This document shows positions 33,432 through 42,506 of a DNA stretch of 45,928 bases, piece after piece (the first letter of the stretch is position 1; the number at the start of each line of letters is the position of its first letter). The notes below the pieces were generated by a model. That model had not been told where the DNA came from and did not search any database. It was given only the letters and a program-made list of their open reading frames with translations. The translations under genes were made by a program, and so were the position numbers. Source of the stretch: a bacterium (GTDB taxonomy: Bacteria; CLD3; SB21); NCBI GenBank assembly GCA_008933615.1, contig WBUR01000034.1, positions 1-45,928 of the forward strand, written 5' to 3'.

Positions 33432-34198
33432 CTTCTATTGACGCAGACATTGACATTTCAAAGACCTACACCGAACTTCTGCCTGAATTGGGGTCCTATT
33501 TATACCGCCTTACGTGCGACAAAGAAGTTTCGAATGACATTGTTCAGGACACCTTCGTCAAGGTCATGGAAAAACAAGATCAATTCAACGGTCGCTCCAG
33601 TTTAAAAACATGGATATTCTCCATTGGGACCAACCTGGCTATGGACTGGCTTAGAAAAAAGAAGCGCTGGTCTGAAACGGCTCAGGACGAAGCTAAATCA
33701 TTGGCTCAGTCGGACCCGCACTACAGGGCGGCTCTCATGGATAAAAGCCAAAATTCACCGTCCGGGGCGTTCGACTTTAAAGAACATATCAACTTCTGTT
33801 TTACCTGTATCTCTAAAACGCTGCCTCTTGACCAGCAAGTAGCGCTGATCTTAAAAGACATCTACGATTTCAAGATCAATGAGATATCAGCGATCCTGGG
33901 TTCGCCGGAAGGAACCGTAAAACATTGGCTGTTTTTAGCCCGTCAAACCATGTCAGACATTTTTGACCGGCGGTGTGCTTTGGTGAATAAACAAGGCGTT
34001 TGCTACCAATGTTCCGAATTGAACGGGCTTTTTAATCCAAAACAAAAACAACTTAAAAATGTATTTCAGGCCGTAGATAAAAAAGACCTCTATACATTAA
34101 GAACACGGCTTGTAAAAACAATAGATCCCTTGTCGGCCAATGGCTCGGATCTGGAAGACACTATCATGCAGATCTTAAGAAAGGCAATCGACGATTAA
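33428..34198 (+). CDS. ECF-type sigma factor with C-terminal Cys-rich extension
   Basis: 256 residues. Region 2 ('YLYRLTCDKEVSNDIVQDTFVKV', 'FNGRSSLKTWIFSIGTNLAMDWLRKKKR') and region 4 ('LPLDQQVALILKDIYDFKINEISAILGSPEGTVKHWLFLAR') are complete. After these the protein has a ~70-residue tail with 'CALVNKQGVCYQCSELNGLFNPKQ', a CxxC-type putative metal site that may regulate it in place of a separate anti-sigma factor. No anti-sigma gene follows. Overlaps the GNAT gene by four bases. Confidence 0.88.
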   Translation: MTSIDADIDISKTYTELLPELGSYLYRLTCDKEVSNDIVQDTFVKVMEKQDQFNGRSSLKTWIFSIGTNLAMDWLRKKKRWSETAQDEAKSLAQSDPHYRAALMDKSQNSPSGAFDFKEHINFCFTCISKTLPLDQQVALILKDIYDFKINEISAILGSPEGTVKHWLFLARQTMSDIFDRRCALVNKQGVCYQCSELNGLFNPKQKQLKNVFQAVDKKDLYTLRTRLVKTIDPLSANGSDLEDTIMQILRKAIDD

Positions 34199-34254
34199 TA
34201 GTTTCGACCGTTTTCACCCTCTTATTCGTCTAAAATATAAAAGGGAGAAACGTT

Positions 34255-34713
34255 ATGAAACACGATGGATTCAAGATCACCTACTCCGGCTTAATAGCCG
34301 GATTTGTCAGCGAAGGCTTTTTAGGCGGACTTTTTATGAGCCCGCCCGTTCAAAACATACTTTATAACCCGGATTGGCAAAGTAAAATCTTTCTTGAATT
34401 AACCCCGACCAGAGATATATTTTCTTCTGTTGCCGGAATTGTAGTGTTGAGTATAGTACATAGCTGGCTCTTTACCGTTTTTCAAAAATCAATTCCAGGG
34501 AAAACCTGGTTCAAGCAAGGGCTGTATTGGGGCTTTACAATATGGATTATGTATTGGGTATTTCAGGAATGGTTTATCTACCACACACTTTTACAGGAAC
34601 CCATTTTATTGAACCTAGTCGAATTGAGCATTTTATTGATTGGTAGTTTCATTGAAGGTTTGATCATTTCAAAATTTCTATATAAAAAACCTGAAGCAGT
34701 TCTTAATCCGTAA
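34255..34713 (+). CDS. Four-TM membrane protein of unknown function
   Basis: 152 residues, four hydrophobic segments ('YSGLIAGFVSEGFLGGLFM', 'SVAGIVVLSIVHSWLFTVF', 'GLYWGFTIWIMYWVFQEWFI', 'LVELSILLIGSFIEGLII'). Ribosome site AAGGGAGAAACGTT before ATG 34255. No family recognised with confidence. It follows the sigma factor by 56 bases and could be one of its targets or a cotranscribed partner. Confidence 0.65.
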   Translation: MKHDGFKITYSGLIAGFVSEGFLGGLFMSPPVQNILYNPDWQSKIFLELTPTRDIFSSVAGIVVLSIVHSWLFTVFQKSIPGKTWFKQGLYWGFTIWIMYWVFQEWFIYHTLLQEPILLNLVELSILLIGSFIEGLIISKFLYKKPEAVLNP

Positions 34714-34746
34714 ATCGGCGTTATTCGAGAAGCGGTGAAGCTTCCT

Positions 34747-35223
34747 ATGAAAATCGTGAAACCATCCCGCGTAAAAAGAGATTATGTCCAAACCCTAATT
34801 GGGACTCCTGAAGCGGTTTTCCCGCTCTTATGTCCCGTTCGCGAAGCGGAGTGGGTCAACGGTTGGGATCCCGATTTAGTTATTTCTCAATCCGGCCTTG
34901 CGGAATTAGGCTGTATATTTACGATTGGACCAAGCGACGTAAAATCGATCTGGATCGTGACGACGTACGATCCTCTCAATTTCAAAATATCCTTTTTGAA
35001 AGTAACACCGGCAGAAACCGTTGCCGTGATCGATATCGAATTGGAAAGATCTTCTGGCGGAACTTTGGCTCATATCAGTTATCAATACACAGCCATCAGC
35101 GCGAAAGGCGTTACGTTTGTTGAGAACTTTACCGAAGAATATTACGATTCCTTCATGAAAGAATGGGAGAACGAATGTAATCACTACCTGATTACCGGAA
35201 AGAAACTGATTCCTAATTTATGA
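34747..35223 (+). CDS. SRPBCC-fold (START-like) protein
   Basis: 158 residues from ATG 34747; GTG 34735 would add four. 'RDYVQTLIGTPEAVFPLLCPVREAEWVNGWDPDLV' is the N-terminal part of polyketide-cyclase/SRPBCC proteins, and 'DIELERSSGGTLAHISYQYTAIS' plus 'FTEEYYDSFMKEWENECNHYL' the final strand and long helix. The fold has a hydrophobic cavity for a small ligand. No ligand known. Same strand and spacing as its neighbours, so probably one operon. Confidence 0.7.
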   Translation: MKIVKPSRVKRDYVQTLIGTPEAVFPLLCPVREAEWVNGWDPDLVISQSGLAELGCIFTIGPSDVKSIWIVTTYDPLNFKISFLKVTPAETVAVIDIELERSSGGTLAHISYQYTAISAKGVTFVENFTEEYYDSFMKEWENECNHYLITGKKLIPNL

Positions 35224-35244
35224 TAAGATATTTGGAGGTATGTT

Positions 35245-35433
35245 ATGAATGAGATTTCACAGGTTTATAACTCTCTCCATATCATGGCTATATTAGGAAA
35301 CATTGTTATTGTTTTCTGGATTCTGAGGAATGGGATCAACGAAAATTTTCAGGGAACAACTCATGAAATTATATCATATATCAGCTTGATGATCTTACTT
35401 CTTCTTAACTCATTCTTACTTTATAAACACTAA
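35245..35433 (+). CDS. Small two-TM membrane protein
   Basis: 62 residues, with hydrophobic helices at about 10-28 ('SLHIMAILGNIVIVFWIL') and 42-58 ('IISYISLMILLLLNSFLLY'). Good ribosome site (GGAGG, 6 bases before the ATG). It begins 21 bases after the SRPBCC gene and ends 14 bases before the cysteine-synthase-like gene, so it is in the same transcript. No family recognised. Confidence 0.6.
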   Translation: MNEISQVYNSLHIMAILGNIVIVFWILRNGINENFQGTTHEIISYISLMILLLLNSFLLYKH

Positions 35434-35447
35434 GCGAAAGATTATAA

Positions 35448-36359
35448 ATGCAGGTCATAGGAAAAACACCGTTACTAAAATTAGAACGATTATCCGAGCC
35501 CGGCTGCGCCGAAATATATGTAAAATACGAAGGAACTAATCCCACCGGCAGCATGAAAGACCGGATGGCGCTTTCCATGATCGAAGGCGCGGAACGGCGG
35601 GGCGAACTCAAGCCCGGCGGTATGGTGATGGATTATACCGGTGGAAGTACGGGGAGTTCTCTCGCGATGGTCTGCGCCACGAAAGGTTATCGTGCGCACT
35701 TCGTTTCCTCCGATGCTTTTGCAGAGGAAAAACTTCAGACCATGAAAGCCTTTGGCGCCACGCTTGAAATATTTCCGAGTGAGAACCGAAAAATTACAGC
35801 CAAACTGATCGACTCCATGGTTCAGAGAGCGAGAGAATTAAGTAAACAGCCCAATACATTTTGGACTGACCAGTTTAATAACATGGATAATAGGAATGCC
35901 TATCATAATATGGCAACAGAGATCATCGAGGCGCTCGGAAAAAATATTGATGAATTTATTATGGGCGTAGGGACGGGCGGCTGTTTTTCAGGAAATTCAG
36001 AAGTGTTAAAAAAGGAAATACCCAATATACGCTGTATCCCGATTGAACCGCTGCACGTTCGCTCCCTTTCGGGAGGCGATACGTCGGGAACGCATAGATT
36101 AGAAGGCATTGGCGCAGGATTCATTCCGAGCATATGCCGGTTGGATCTGGCGGATGAAATAATATCCGTTTCGGATGAAGATGCCAGGGAAACGGCGCGA
36201 AAACTGGCAAGACTGGAAGGGATATTCGGAGGAACCACCTCCGGAGCCAATGTGTGGGCAGCCATTCAAAGGGCGAGAATTATCGGCGCAGGGAAAAAAA
36301 TCGTGACTGTGATCGTTGATTCAGGACTTAAATATCTTAACGGCGATTTGTATAAATAA
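35448..36359 (+). CDS. PLP-dependent cysteine synthase / cystathionine beta-synthase-type enzyme
   Basis: 303 residues, fold type II PLP enzyme. 'VIGKTPLLKLERL' at the start, Schiff-base Lys37 in 'NPTGSMKDRMA', asparagine-loop-like 'TGGSTGSS', phosphate cup 'GTGGCFSGNSEVLKK' and 'GIFGGTTSGANVW'. 'MDNRNAYHNMATEI' replaces the usual 'NPANP.AH...T..EI' of CysK, placing it in the CysK/CBS-like group but not in the core CysK line. It may make cysteine or a related beta-substituted alanine. Last gene of the + strand run starting at 32448. Confidence 0.88.
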   Translation: MQVIGKTPLLKLERLSEPGCAEIYVKYEGTNPTGSMKDRMALSMIEGAERRGELKPGGMVMDYTGGSTGSSLAMVCATKGYRAHFVSSDAFAEEKLQTMKAFGATLEIFPSENRKITAKLIDSMVQRARELSKQPNTFWTDQFNNMDNRNAYHNMATEIIEALGKNIDEFIMGVGTGGCFSGNSEVLKKEIPNIRCIPIEPLHVRSLSGGDTSGTHRLEGIGAGFIPSICRLDLADEIISVSDEDARETARKLARLEGIFGGTTSGANVWAAIQRARIIGAGKKIVTVIVDSGLKYLNGDLYK

Positions 36360-36387
36360 CGATACCCCAGCGATGTAGAATGCAGCT

Positions 36388-36987
36388 TTAATTGGGCAGA
36401 ACAATATCGCGATAACCAACCGTCATACCATCCACGTTTTTTAACGATAGAATTCCCGATCCTGAATCGCCGACTTGTTTTAATCTTTTTTTCCTTTCGG
36501 CGGTAAGAAGCGGGTCGTCGTCAAACATAAAAGAGTCCAGCGCAATTTCCTGTTTTCCGGGAGATTTGACGGTAATGTGGATGTGTTGCGCTTCCGTTCC
36601 GCTTGGATACGATGCGGGACGGATGGTTTCGAATGCATACGATCCGTCGGACGAACTCTTCAGCCAAGCGCGAAGATAGCCGTGCCGTTTGCCGTTACCG
36701 GTTTCGTTACCCTTTTTTTCGTACAGACCCTTTGCATTGGTGTGGTAGAGGTACACAATAACTCCGGCCGCAGGCGTTTCTCCGTCGGATTGATAAAATT
36801 TTCCGCGAATAGTAATTCGCACGCCCGGTTCGTCTGCAGGGGCGATGATTACATGTGAAGTTAAGTTAGCCGGCGCTTCGTCTGTGCCGCACCAATTGCA
36901 TTCAGGCAAATCATTTGAATTTTTCTGGGCATTGCAGCTGGACGTAACGAATATCACCCACATTAATATAACCGCTGTTTTTCTCAT
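36388..36987 (-). CDS. Intradiol dioxygenase-like lipoprotein
   Basis: 199 residues from ATG 36987 on the minus strand, with AGGGAG five bases upstream; a GTG at 36993 would add two. Lipoprotein signal 'TAVILMWVIFVTSSC'. The rest is an intradiol-type beta-sandwich: Tyr in 'VIVYLYHTNAKGLY', 'SSSDGSYAFETIRPASYPSG' (Tyr) and 'AQHIHITVKSPG' (two His) provide the four Fe(III) ligands of protocatechuate/catechol dioxygenases. As a surface-anchored variant it may open small aromatic rings outside the cell or only bind. The convergent neighbour ends at 36359. Confidence 0.75.
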   Translation of the reverse strand: MRKTAVILMWVIFVTSSCNAQKNSNDLPECNWCGTDEAPANLTSHVIIAPADEPGVRITIRGKFYQSDGETPAAGVIVYLYHTNAKGLYEKKGNETGNGKRHGYLRAWLKSSSDGSYAFETIRPASYPSGTEAQHIHITVKSPGKQEIALDSFMFDDDPLLTAERKKRLKQVGDSGSGILSLKNVDGMTVGYRDIVLPN

Positions 36988-37282
36988 GCACACTCCCTTT
37001 CGGGTGATGTTCTAAACTTTTTTTAAAATAGCATTCTGCGAATTAAGGTTCAACCGAATTTCAGATTTTTATTACTCACAACCTAATGTTGAGATGAGGG
37101 ATCTGTATTTTATTATAATGCGGCACTTGCGTTTTTCTACGGTTCACGTTAAGTTTTGCTTATAATTAAGACCGATCGAAAATGGATCACCCAAATAGAT
37201 ATACACTTCAATGCGGTTAATCATCAGGTCGTCTTCGACCCGCTGAGTATTTTAAAAATAAAAAAAAGATAATAATTCAACT

Positions 37283-37897
37283 ATGTATATTCCTCAACAT
37301 TACAAGAACGAAGACACGGACGCGGTCAGGGCATTCATTCATGGCAACGGTTTTGCCATATTGGTAAGTCAGGTTGACGCAAAACCATGGGCCACGCATA
37401 TCCCGCTGTACCTGGATAAAAACTCGGACGGCAAAGACGTCCTGATCGGACATATCTCGCGGAGCAATAAGCAATGGAAGGATTTTGATAAGAACGAGGA
37501 AGTGCTGGCGATTTTTTCAGGGCCTCACGCATACGTGTCGTCGTCATGGTACGATCACGAGAATGTTCCGACCTGGAATTATCTCGCCGTTCATGTATAC
37601 GGTAACGTCCGTATCGTCGCGGGCGAACAACTGAAAGACCAGCTCGGTAAACTGGTTGATAAATATGAATCGGGTATGCAGAATCCGGTAAGCGTCAATG
37701 GAATGTCGAAGGAATTTGTTGACCGCGAAATGCGCGGCATCGTCGGGTTTGAGATCGAGATCACCCGTATTCAGGCTGCAATGAAACTTTCACAGAACCG
37801 CGATGAAAATAATTATGACCGGGTCGTCAAGGCTCTGGAGGCGCAAGGAGATATGGATTCGGTCGAGATCGCAAAACTAATGAAGAAAAGAAAATGA
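37283..37897 (+). CDS. FMN-binding PaiB-like protein
   Basis: 204 residues with a complete split-barrel flavin fold of the PaiB family: 'MYIPQHYKNEDTDAVRAFIHGNGFAILVS', 'WATHIPLYLD', 'LIGHISRSNKQW', 'FSGPHAYVSSSWYDHENVPTWNYLAVHVYG', 'MQNPVSVN' and 'GFEIEITRIQAAMKLSQNRDENN'. PaiB proteins are annotated as negative regulators of sporulation or proteases in Bacillus; in other phyla they may be flavin enzymes. The last four bases overlap the next gene (ATGA). Confidence 0.9.
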   Translation: MYIPQHYKNEDTDAVRAFIHGNGFAILVSQVDAKPWATHIPLYLDKNSDGKDVLIGHISRSNKQWKDFDKNEEVLAIFSGPHAYVSSSWYDHENVPTWNYLAVHVYGNVRIVAGEQLKDQLGKLVDKYESGMQNPVSVNGMSKEFVDREMRGIVGFEIEITRIQAAMKLSQNRDENNYDRVVKALEAQGDMDSVEIAKLMKKRK

Positions 37898-38313
37898 ATA
37901 AGCATCTTTTAAATGATTCAAACGAGTTTCCCGATGACAAAATCTTATTAAAACACCTTGATAAGAGCAAAGTTCTTTGGGATGAATTGACATCTACGGT
38001 CTCTTCCAATTTTCCACCGACCACGCTGGAATGGAAATACTACAAAGACGGAGGCTCGTGGCTGGGTAAATTGGTTCAAAAGAAAAAAACGGTTTGCTGG
38101 ATATCCGTTTGGGATAAGTTCTTCAAAGTATCTTTTTATTTTACAGAAAAGAATGACAAAGACATAAAAAATATGAAAATTGATCAAAGCCTGAAGGACG
38201 CATATTTTGCCCATAAACCGATTGGGAAACTGAAGCCTCTAACTGTCGAAGTTAAAACCAAAAAGGCACTAAAGGACGTCTGTGAATTGATAAGCTATAA
38301 AACCTCCCTTTAG
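37894..38313 (+). CDS. DUF3788 family protein
   Basis: 139 residues: 'SKVLWDELTSTVSSNFPPTTLEWKYYKDG', 'KKTVCWISVWDKFFKVSFYF', 'DQSLKDAYFAHKPIGKLKPLTVEV' span the DUF3788 family from end to end. Cytoplasmic, function unknown. Translationally coupled to the PaiB-like gene by a four-base overlap. Confidence 0.78.
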   Translation: MNKHLLNDSNEFPDDKILLKHLDKSKVLWDELTSTVSSNFPPTTLEWKYYKDGGSWLGKLVQKKKTVCWISVWDKFFKVSFYFTEKNDKDIKNMKIDQSLKDAYFAHKPIGKLKPLTVEVKTKKALKDVCELISYKTSL

Positions 38314-38441
38314 ATTAATTTTAGGCTTTGTCGTTTTTAAAAAAAATTAAAAGTGTAAGTTTTTGAAGCCGTTTCACACTTAATTCAATAAAAGGCCTTC
38401 TTTTATAATTGGTCTAAAATGTTACGCATTGTGAGGCATTT

Positions 38442-39548
38442 ATGAAACGGTATATTAGAAATCGTATTATTGGCGCTCTGGTAATTTTTTGTGCCTGCGA
38501 ATCTTCACAAAGGCAGGATGGAACCGAGAAAACGTACTTTAAAATTTATGATTTTTCCATGTATGATCGCATGAGCCACGTTTTTTCACAATCTTCAGGT
38601 TCGTTAGGCTTCATCGAATTATCGGATTCAGCATATGGGCCGCCAGCAGGCAGTTACGCCATGAGACTCGACGAAAAGGGCGACACAGTATGGACAAGTA
38701 AAATAGAAGGATACAATTGGAGAAAGGAGGCCGACGGAAAAATTCGAGGATTGACTTATGGAGAGTCGGATCATTTTGTTTTTGTGTCTCCGGAAGGCTC
38801 TATCTCTGGTTTTCCGATCAAGAAACGTGGCGCTTCCGTTTATTACGACGCCCACATTCGTGCCTTCGACGGAGACTATGTTTTAGCGGGTTCACGTTGG
38901 ATTTCACCGTCGAAATATTCTATGATCATAAGCCGTGTAAATTCTTTAGGCGACACAATCTGGACAAAAGAACATGCGCCTTTTCCACAAGATTTTTATC
39001 CGTTTTTTTCAGAAATGATACCAACAAAGGACAGCGGGTACATTGCCCTGGGCGGCATTAATTACGCCACTTCGCCTGTTGGGGATCTGTTGGTCATCAA
39101 GATCAATAGTGAAGGTGAGCTTGTATGGTCAGATACCCTGCGAACCACTTCATGGAATTATGAGGCTCAGATCATGGAACTTAATTCCGGTGATCTTTTG
39201 ATTGCCACAACTCCGTATTTAACCAGTAATGCGCTTTATCGACTATCTTCAGACGGAGACTCTTTGTCGGCTATTTCCTTTTCTTACTTTGGAGATTTTT
39301 CACGAATGACTCAATCCTCAAACGGAGACTTCGGCCTTGTTTATACCGAAGGCTTTAAAGTGCTGGATAATAATTTGTCGGAAAGATCTACGCGCACGTG
39401 GACTGAAATAACCGGCACTAACTTAAGAGGTATTTGGATCGATGCTACTTCCCATGGATGGATTATAGGAGGAGATATTCCACATAGGCTGGATTCCAGC
39501 GATGCTTTCATTCTTACTGTGAACGAAGACGGTATGATAGAGCCGTAG
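38442..39548 (+). CDS. Lipoprotein with propeller-like repeats
   Basis: 368 residues, lipoprotein-type signal peptide ending at Cys18 or Cys20 ('GALVIFCACESS'). The mature part repeats a 'R.NSxGDTxWTK'-like unit ('RLDEKGDTVWTSKI', 'RVNSLGDTIWTKEH', 'KINSEGELVWSDTL', 'LSSDGDSLSAI') every 60-80 residues, as in predicted beta-propellers of FCB surface proteins. No enzyme motif seen. Stands alone between DUF3788 and the SnoaL-like gene. Confidence 0.7.
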   Translation: MKRYIRNRIIGALVIFCACESSQRQDGTEKTYFKIYDFSMYDRMSHVFSQSSGSLGFIELSDSAYGPPAGSYAMRLDEKGDTVWTSKIEGYNWRKEADGKIRGLTYGESDHFVFVSPEGSISGFPIKKRGASVYYDAHIRAFDGDYVLAGSRWISPSKYSMIISRVNSLGDTIWTKEHAPFPQDFYPFFSEMIPTKDSGYIALGGINYATSPVGDLLVIKINSEGELVWSDTLRTTSWNYEAQIMELNSGDLLIATTPYLTSNALYRLSSDGDSLSAISFSYFGDFSRMTQSSNGDFGLVYTEGFKVLDNNLSERSTRTWTEITGTNLRGIWIDATSHGWIIGGDIPHRLDSSDAFILTVNEDGMIEP

Positions 39549-39646
39549 ATATAAATCGCTTATATGAATAAAAACGGTGGTCGGTATTAAATAACGACTT
39601 TGAAATAAAAATTATCCATAATTGTTGTCAAACCACATCGGAAGTC

Positions 39647-40006
39647 ATGACCCCCAAACAAATTGTACAAAAATGGGTTGACGCTTTCAACCGCGTTGAC
39701 CTTGATGCGCTAATGGAATTGTACGCCGATGATGCGGTTAATCATCAAGTGGTTTTTGAACCCCTGCGGGGAAAAGAAAAGATCCGGCGGATGTTTGCCG
39801 GTGAATTTGCAAAGGCCAAAATGGTTTGCATCGTCGAGAAAATTTTCGAGGACGGCGAATGGGCCATTCTCGAATGGAAGGACCCGCTTGGTCTGCGCGG
39901 CTGCGGCTTCTTTCAGATCGTCAATGGTGAGATCGTTTTTCAGCGAGGTTATTGGGATCAGTTATCTTTCCTGCGTCAGCACAAACTGCCTTTGCCTAAG
40001 GAGTAA
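39647..40006 (+). CDS. SnoaL-like (NTF2-fold) protein
   Basis: 119 residues: 'IVQKWVDAFNRVDLDALMELYADDAVNHQVVFEPLRGKEKIRRMFAGEF' and 'EWAILEWKDPLGLRGCGFFQIVNGEIVFQRGYWDQLSFLRQHKL' are the two halves of a cone-shaped NTF2-like fold. Often binds small molecules or isomerises ketosteroids; the role here is unknown. It ends 13 bases before the palindrome at 40018. Confidence 0.82.
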   Translation: MTPKQIVQKWVDAFNRVDLDALMELYADDAVNHQVVFEPLRGKEKIRRMFAGEFAKAKMVCIVEKIFEDGEWAILEWKDPLGLRGCGFFQIVNGEIVFQRGYWDQLSFLRQHKLPLPKE

Positions 40007-40017
40007 ATCTCATTCTC

Positions 40018-40076
40018 CCGCAGATTTCGCTGATTTTCGCAGATTTTTTTCTGCGCTGATCTGCGGCATCTGCGGG
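40018..40076. repeat. CTGCGG/CCGCAG palindrome
   Basis: CCGCAGATTTCGCTGATTTTCGCAG... pairs with ...CTGCGCTGATCTGCGGCATCTGCGGG around a T run. This kind of repeat is common between genes of many bacteria. It follows the SnoaL-like gene and could act as a terminator. Confidence 0.7.
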
Positions 40077-40180
40077 AACTACGCCTTTCTCGCATCATAA
40101 CAAAACCATTGGAAAAAACATCAAAATCGATTAGCTTTTGCGCGTTGATTTTTTTCCAATTTTTATCTAAGGATTCATTT

Positions 40181-42406
40181 ATGAAACGATTTTACATTTT
40201 ATTTCTTATTTGCATCTCCGGCCTTGCGGCTCAGGACCGTTCCTTGCTGACGCTGGAACGCATTTACGGTTCGGATGAATTCAAACCGAAGTTTTTCGGC
40301 CACTCCAAATGGCTCAAGGACGGGTCCGGCTACGCAACCCTTGAACCTTCGGCATCCTCCGCAGGCGGGAGAGACATCGTGACATACGACGTTGAAAAAG
40401 GTACACGGGATATTTTGCTCAGTTCGTCCAGACTCATGCCCGAAGGACAGTCTACAGCTCTGTCGATCTACAATTACTCATGGTCGCCGGACGACAAGCG
40501 ACTTTTGATATTCACCAATACGAAAAAAGTTTGGCGGCTCCATACGCGCGGCGATTATTGGACGCTCGATCTTGCGAGCGGCAAACTGCGTCAGCTCGGC
40601 GGCAATGCCGAACCCTCTACGCTCATGTTTGCAAAGTTCTCCCCCGACGGAAATAAAGTTGCCTATGTGCGCGAAAACAATTTGTACTCGGAAGATGTGG
40701 TAACCGGCAAGATCACTCAGTTGACCTTTGACGGTTCAAAAACAGTGATCAACGGGACATTTGACTGGGTGTACGAAGAAGAATTTCACATTCGCGATGG
40801 ATTCTCCTGGAGCCCCGACAGCAAGTCTATCGCCTATTGGCAACTCGACGCTACGGACATCGGTATTTTTTATATGATCAATAACACCGACTCCGTTTAT
40901 TCCCGCGTGATCCCGGTTCAATACCCCAAAGCGGGCGAGAATAATTCCGCCTGCCGTATCGGCGTCGTCAGCGCGGAGGGAGGTTCCACTACCTGGATGA
41001 AAGTTGCAGGCGATTCACGTACAGATTATTATATTCCGCGAATGGAATGGGCAGGCAATTCCGACGCGGTCGTAATGCGCCACCTGAACCGTCTGCAGAA
41101 TACAATGCAGCTTATGTTGGGAGACGTAAAGACGGGCGAAGTTCGATCCATCTTTACCGACACGGACAACGCATGGATTAGTATCGATGATGAATTTAAA
41201 GTCCTCGGCGGCAAAGGATTTCTCATTATCAGCGAACGCGACGGATGGAGGCATGTGTATCAGGTCTCCCGCGACGGCAAAAAACTGACGCTGCTTACGC
41301 CCGGGAACTTTGACGTCGTAAATGTTCTGAACGCCGACGAAAAAGAAAACTGGCTGTACTACATCGCATCGCCGGATAATGCGACGCAGAGGTTTTTATT
41401 CAGAATGAAAACGGACGGTAAAGGAAAAGCCGAAAAGTTAACGCCTGTGAAAAACGGATGGCATGCCTATCAAATTTCACCTAACGCGAAATACGCCATT
41501 CATACTTATTCTACCATTGACGAACCGGCCACGATCGAATTGATCAGCCTGCCGGAACACAAGACACTTCGGGTTATACAAGACAATGCCGAAATGAAAA
41601 AAAATCTTTCCGTTATCAAAAGGCGGCCAACCGAGTTTTTTAAAATCGACATCGGTAAGGGAACCACACTCGACGGATGGATGATCAAACCTTTTGATTT
41701 TGATTCCACCAAAAAATATCCGCTTTTCTTTTTCGTATACGGCGAGCCTGCTAATCAAACCGTCACCGATGACTGGGATAAAGATTATCTATGGCATCAG
41801 ATGCTGGCGCAGCAGGGATACGTCGTATGCAGTATTGATAACCGCGGCTCGCCGGCACCGCGCGGCCGTTCATGGCGCAAAATTATATACCGTGATCTCG
41901 GGTATCTCGGGCCGCAGGATCAGGCCGATGCGGTTCGTATAATGCGCACATGGAATTTTATTGATTCGACCCGCGTCGGAATATGGGGCTGGAGCGGCGG
42001 CGGCGCCAGCACCTTGCAGGCAATGTTTCGATTTCCGGAATTGTATCATGTCGGCATGTGTGTTTCTCCGGTGACCGATCAGCATAATTATGATAATATT
42101 TATACCGAACGATACATGGGACTGCCGAAAGATAACGCTGCCGATTATACTAGAACCGCGCCTTTGACCTATGTGAAAAATTTACGCGGGCATCTGCTGC
42201 TCGTTCACGGAACCGGCGATGATAACGTACATTATCAAAATACGGAAATGATGATCAATGAGCTGATCAAAGCGGGAAAACCGTTTGATATGATGGCCTA
42301 TCCGAACAGGACACATTCGATCAACGAAGGCGAGGGAACTTCTCTGCATTTGCGCTCATTGCTTACACGGTATCTGAAAACGCATTTGCCTCCGGGACCG
42401 AAATGA
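40181..42406 (+). CDS. Secreted dipeptidyl peptidase IV-like peptidase (S9)
   Basis: 741 residues from ATG 40181, chosen for AAGGA eight bases upstream and the signal peptide 'KRFYILFLICISGLAA'; an in-frame ATG upstream adds 24 residues that spoil the signal. Beta-propeller with the N-terminus-binding motif 'DWVYEEEF' (D195 to E201), then the hydrolase: Ser605 in 'GWSGGG', Asp680 in 'GTGDDNVHY', His712 in 'NRTHSI'. Spacing between Asp and His (32) equals that of human DPP4. Cleaves X-Pro or X-Ala dipeptides from peptide N-termini, probably in the periplasm. Full length. Confidence 0.93.
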   Translation: MKRFYILFLICISGLAAQDRSLLTLERIYGSDEFKPKFFGHSKWLKDGSGYATLEPSASSAGGRDIVTYDVEKGTRDILLSSSRLMPEGQSTALSIYNYSWSPDDKRLLIFTNTKKVWRLHTRGDYWTLDLASGKLRQLGGNAEPSTLMFAKFSPDGNKVAYVRENNLYSEDVVTGKITQLTFDGSKTVINGTFDWVYEEEFHIRDGFSWSPDSKSIAYWQLDATDIGIFYMINNTDSVYSRVIPVQYPKAGENNSACRIGVVSAEGGSTTWMKVAGDSRTDYYIPRMEWAGNSDAVVMRHLNRLQNTMQLMLGDVKTGEVRSIFTDTDNAWISIDDEFKVLGGKGFLIISERDGWRHVYQVSRDGKKLTLLTPGNFDVVNVLNADEKENWLYYIASPDNATQRFLFRMKTDGKGKAEKLTPVKNGWHAYQISPNAKYAIHTYSTIDEPATIELISLPEHKTLRVIQDNAEMKKNLSVIKRRPTEFFKIDIGKGTTLDGWMIKPFDFDSTKKYPLFFFVYGEPANQTVTDDWDKDYLWHQMLAQQGYVVCSIDNRGSPAPRGRSWRKIIYRDLGYLGPQDQADAVRIMRTWNFIDSTRVGIWGWSGGGASTLQAMFRFPELYHVGMCVSPVTDQHNYDNIYTERYMGLPKDNAADYTRTAPLTYVKNLRGHLLLVHGTGDDNVHYQNTEMMINELIKAGKPFDMMAYPNRTHSINEGEGTSLHLRSLLTRYLKTHLPPGPK

Positions 42407-42418
42407 ATTTTTTTTGAT

Positions 42419-42490
42419 CGTAAAGACGCTGAGACGCTAAGGGTCTCTATAAATATTTTCTATCTGACTTTGCGTCTTCGCGCCTTAGCG
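42419..42490. repeat. AAGACGC-type intergenic palindrome
   Basis: CGTAAAGACGCTGAGACGCTAAG pairs with CTTTGCGTCTTCGCGCCTTAGCG around an AT-rich loop. It lies between the convergent peptidase (+) and membrane protein (-) genes, where it may serve as a two-way terminator. A widespread kind of repeat. Confidence 0.75.
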
Positions 42491-42506
42491 GTTGATTTCA
42501 AATAAA

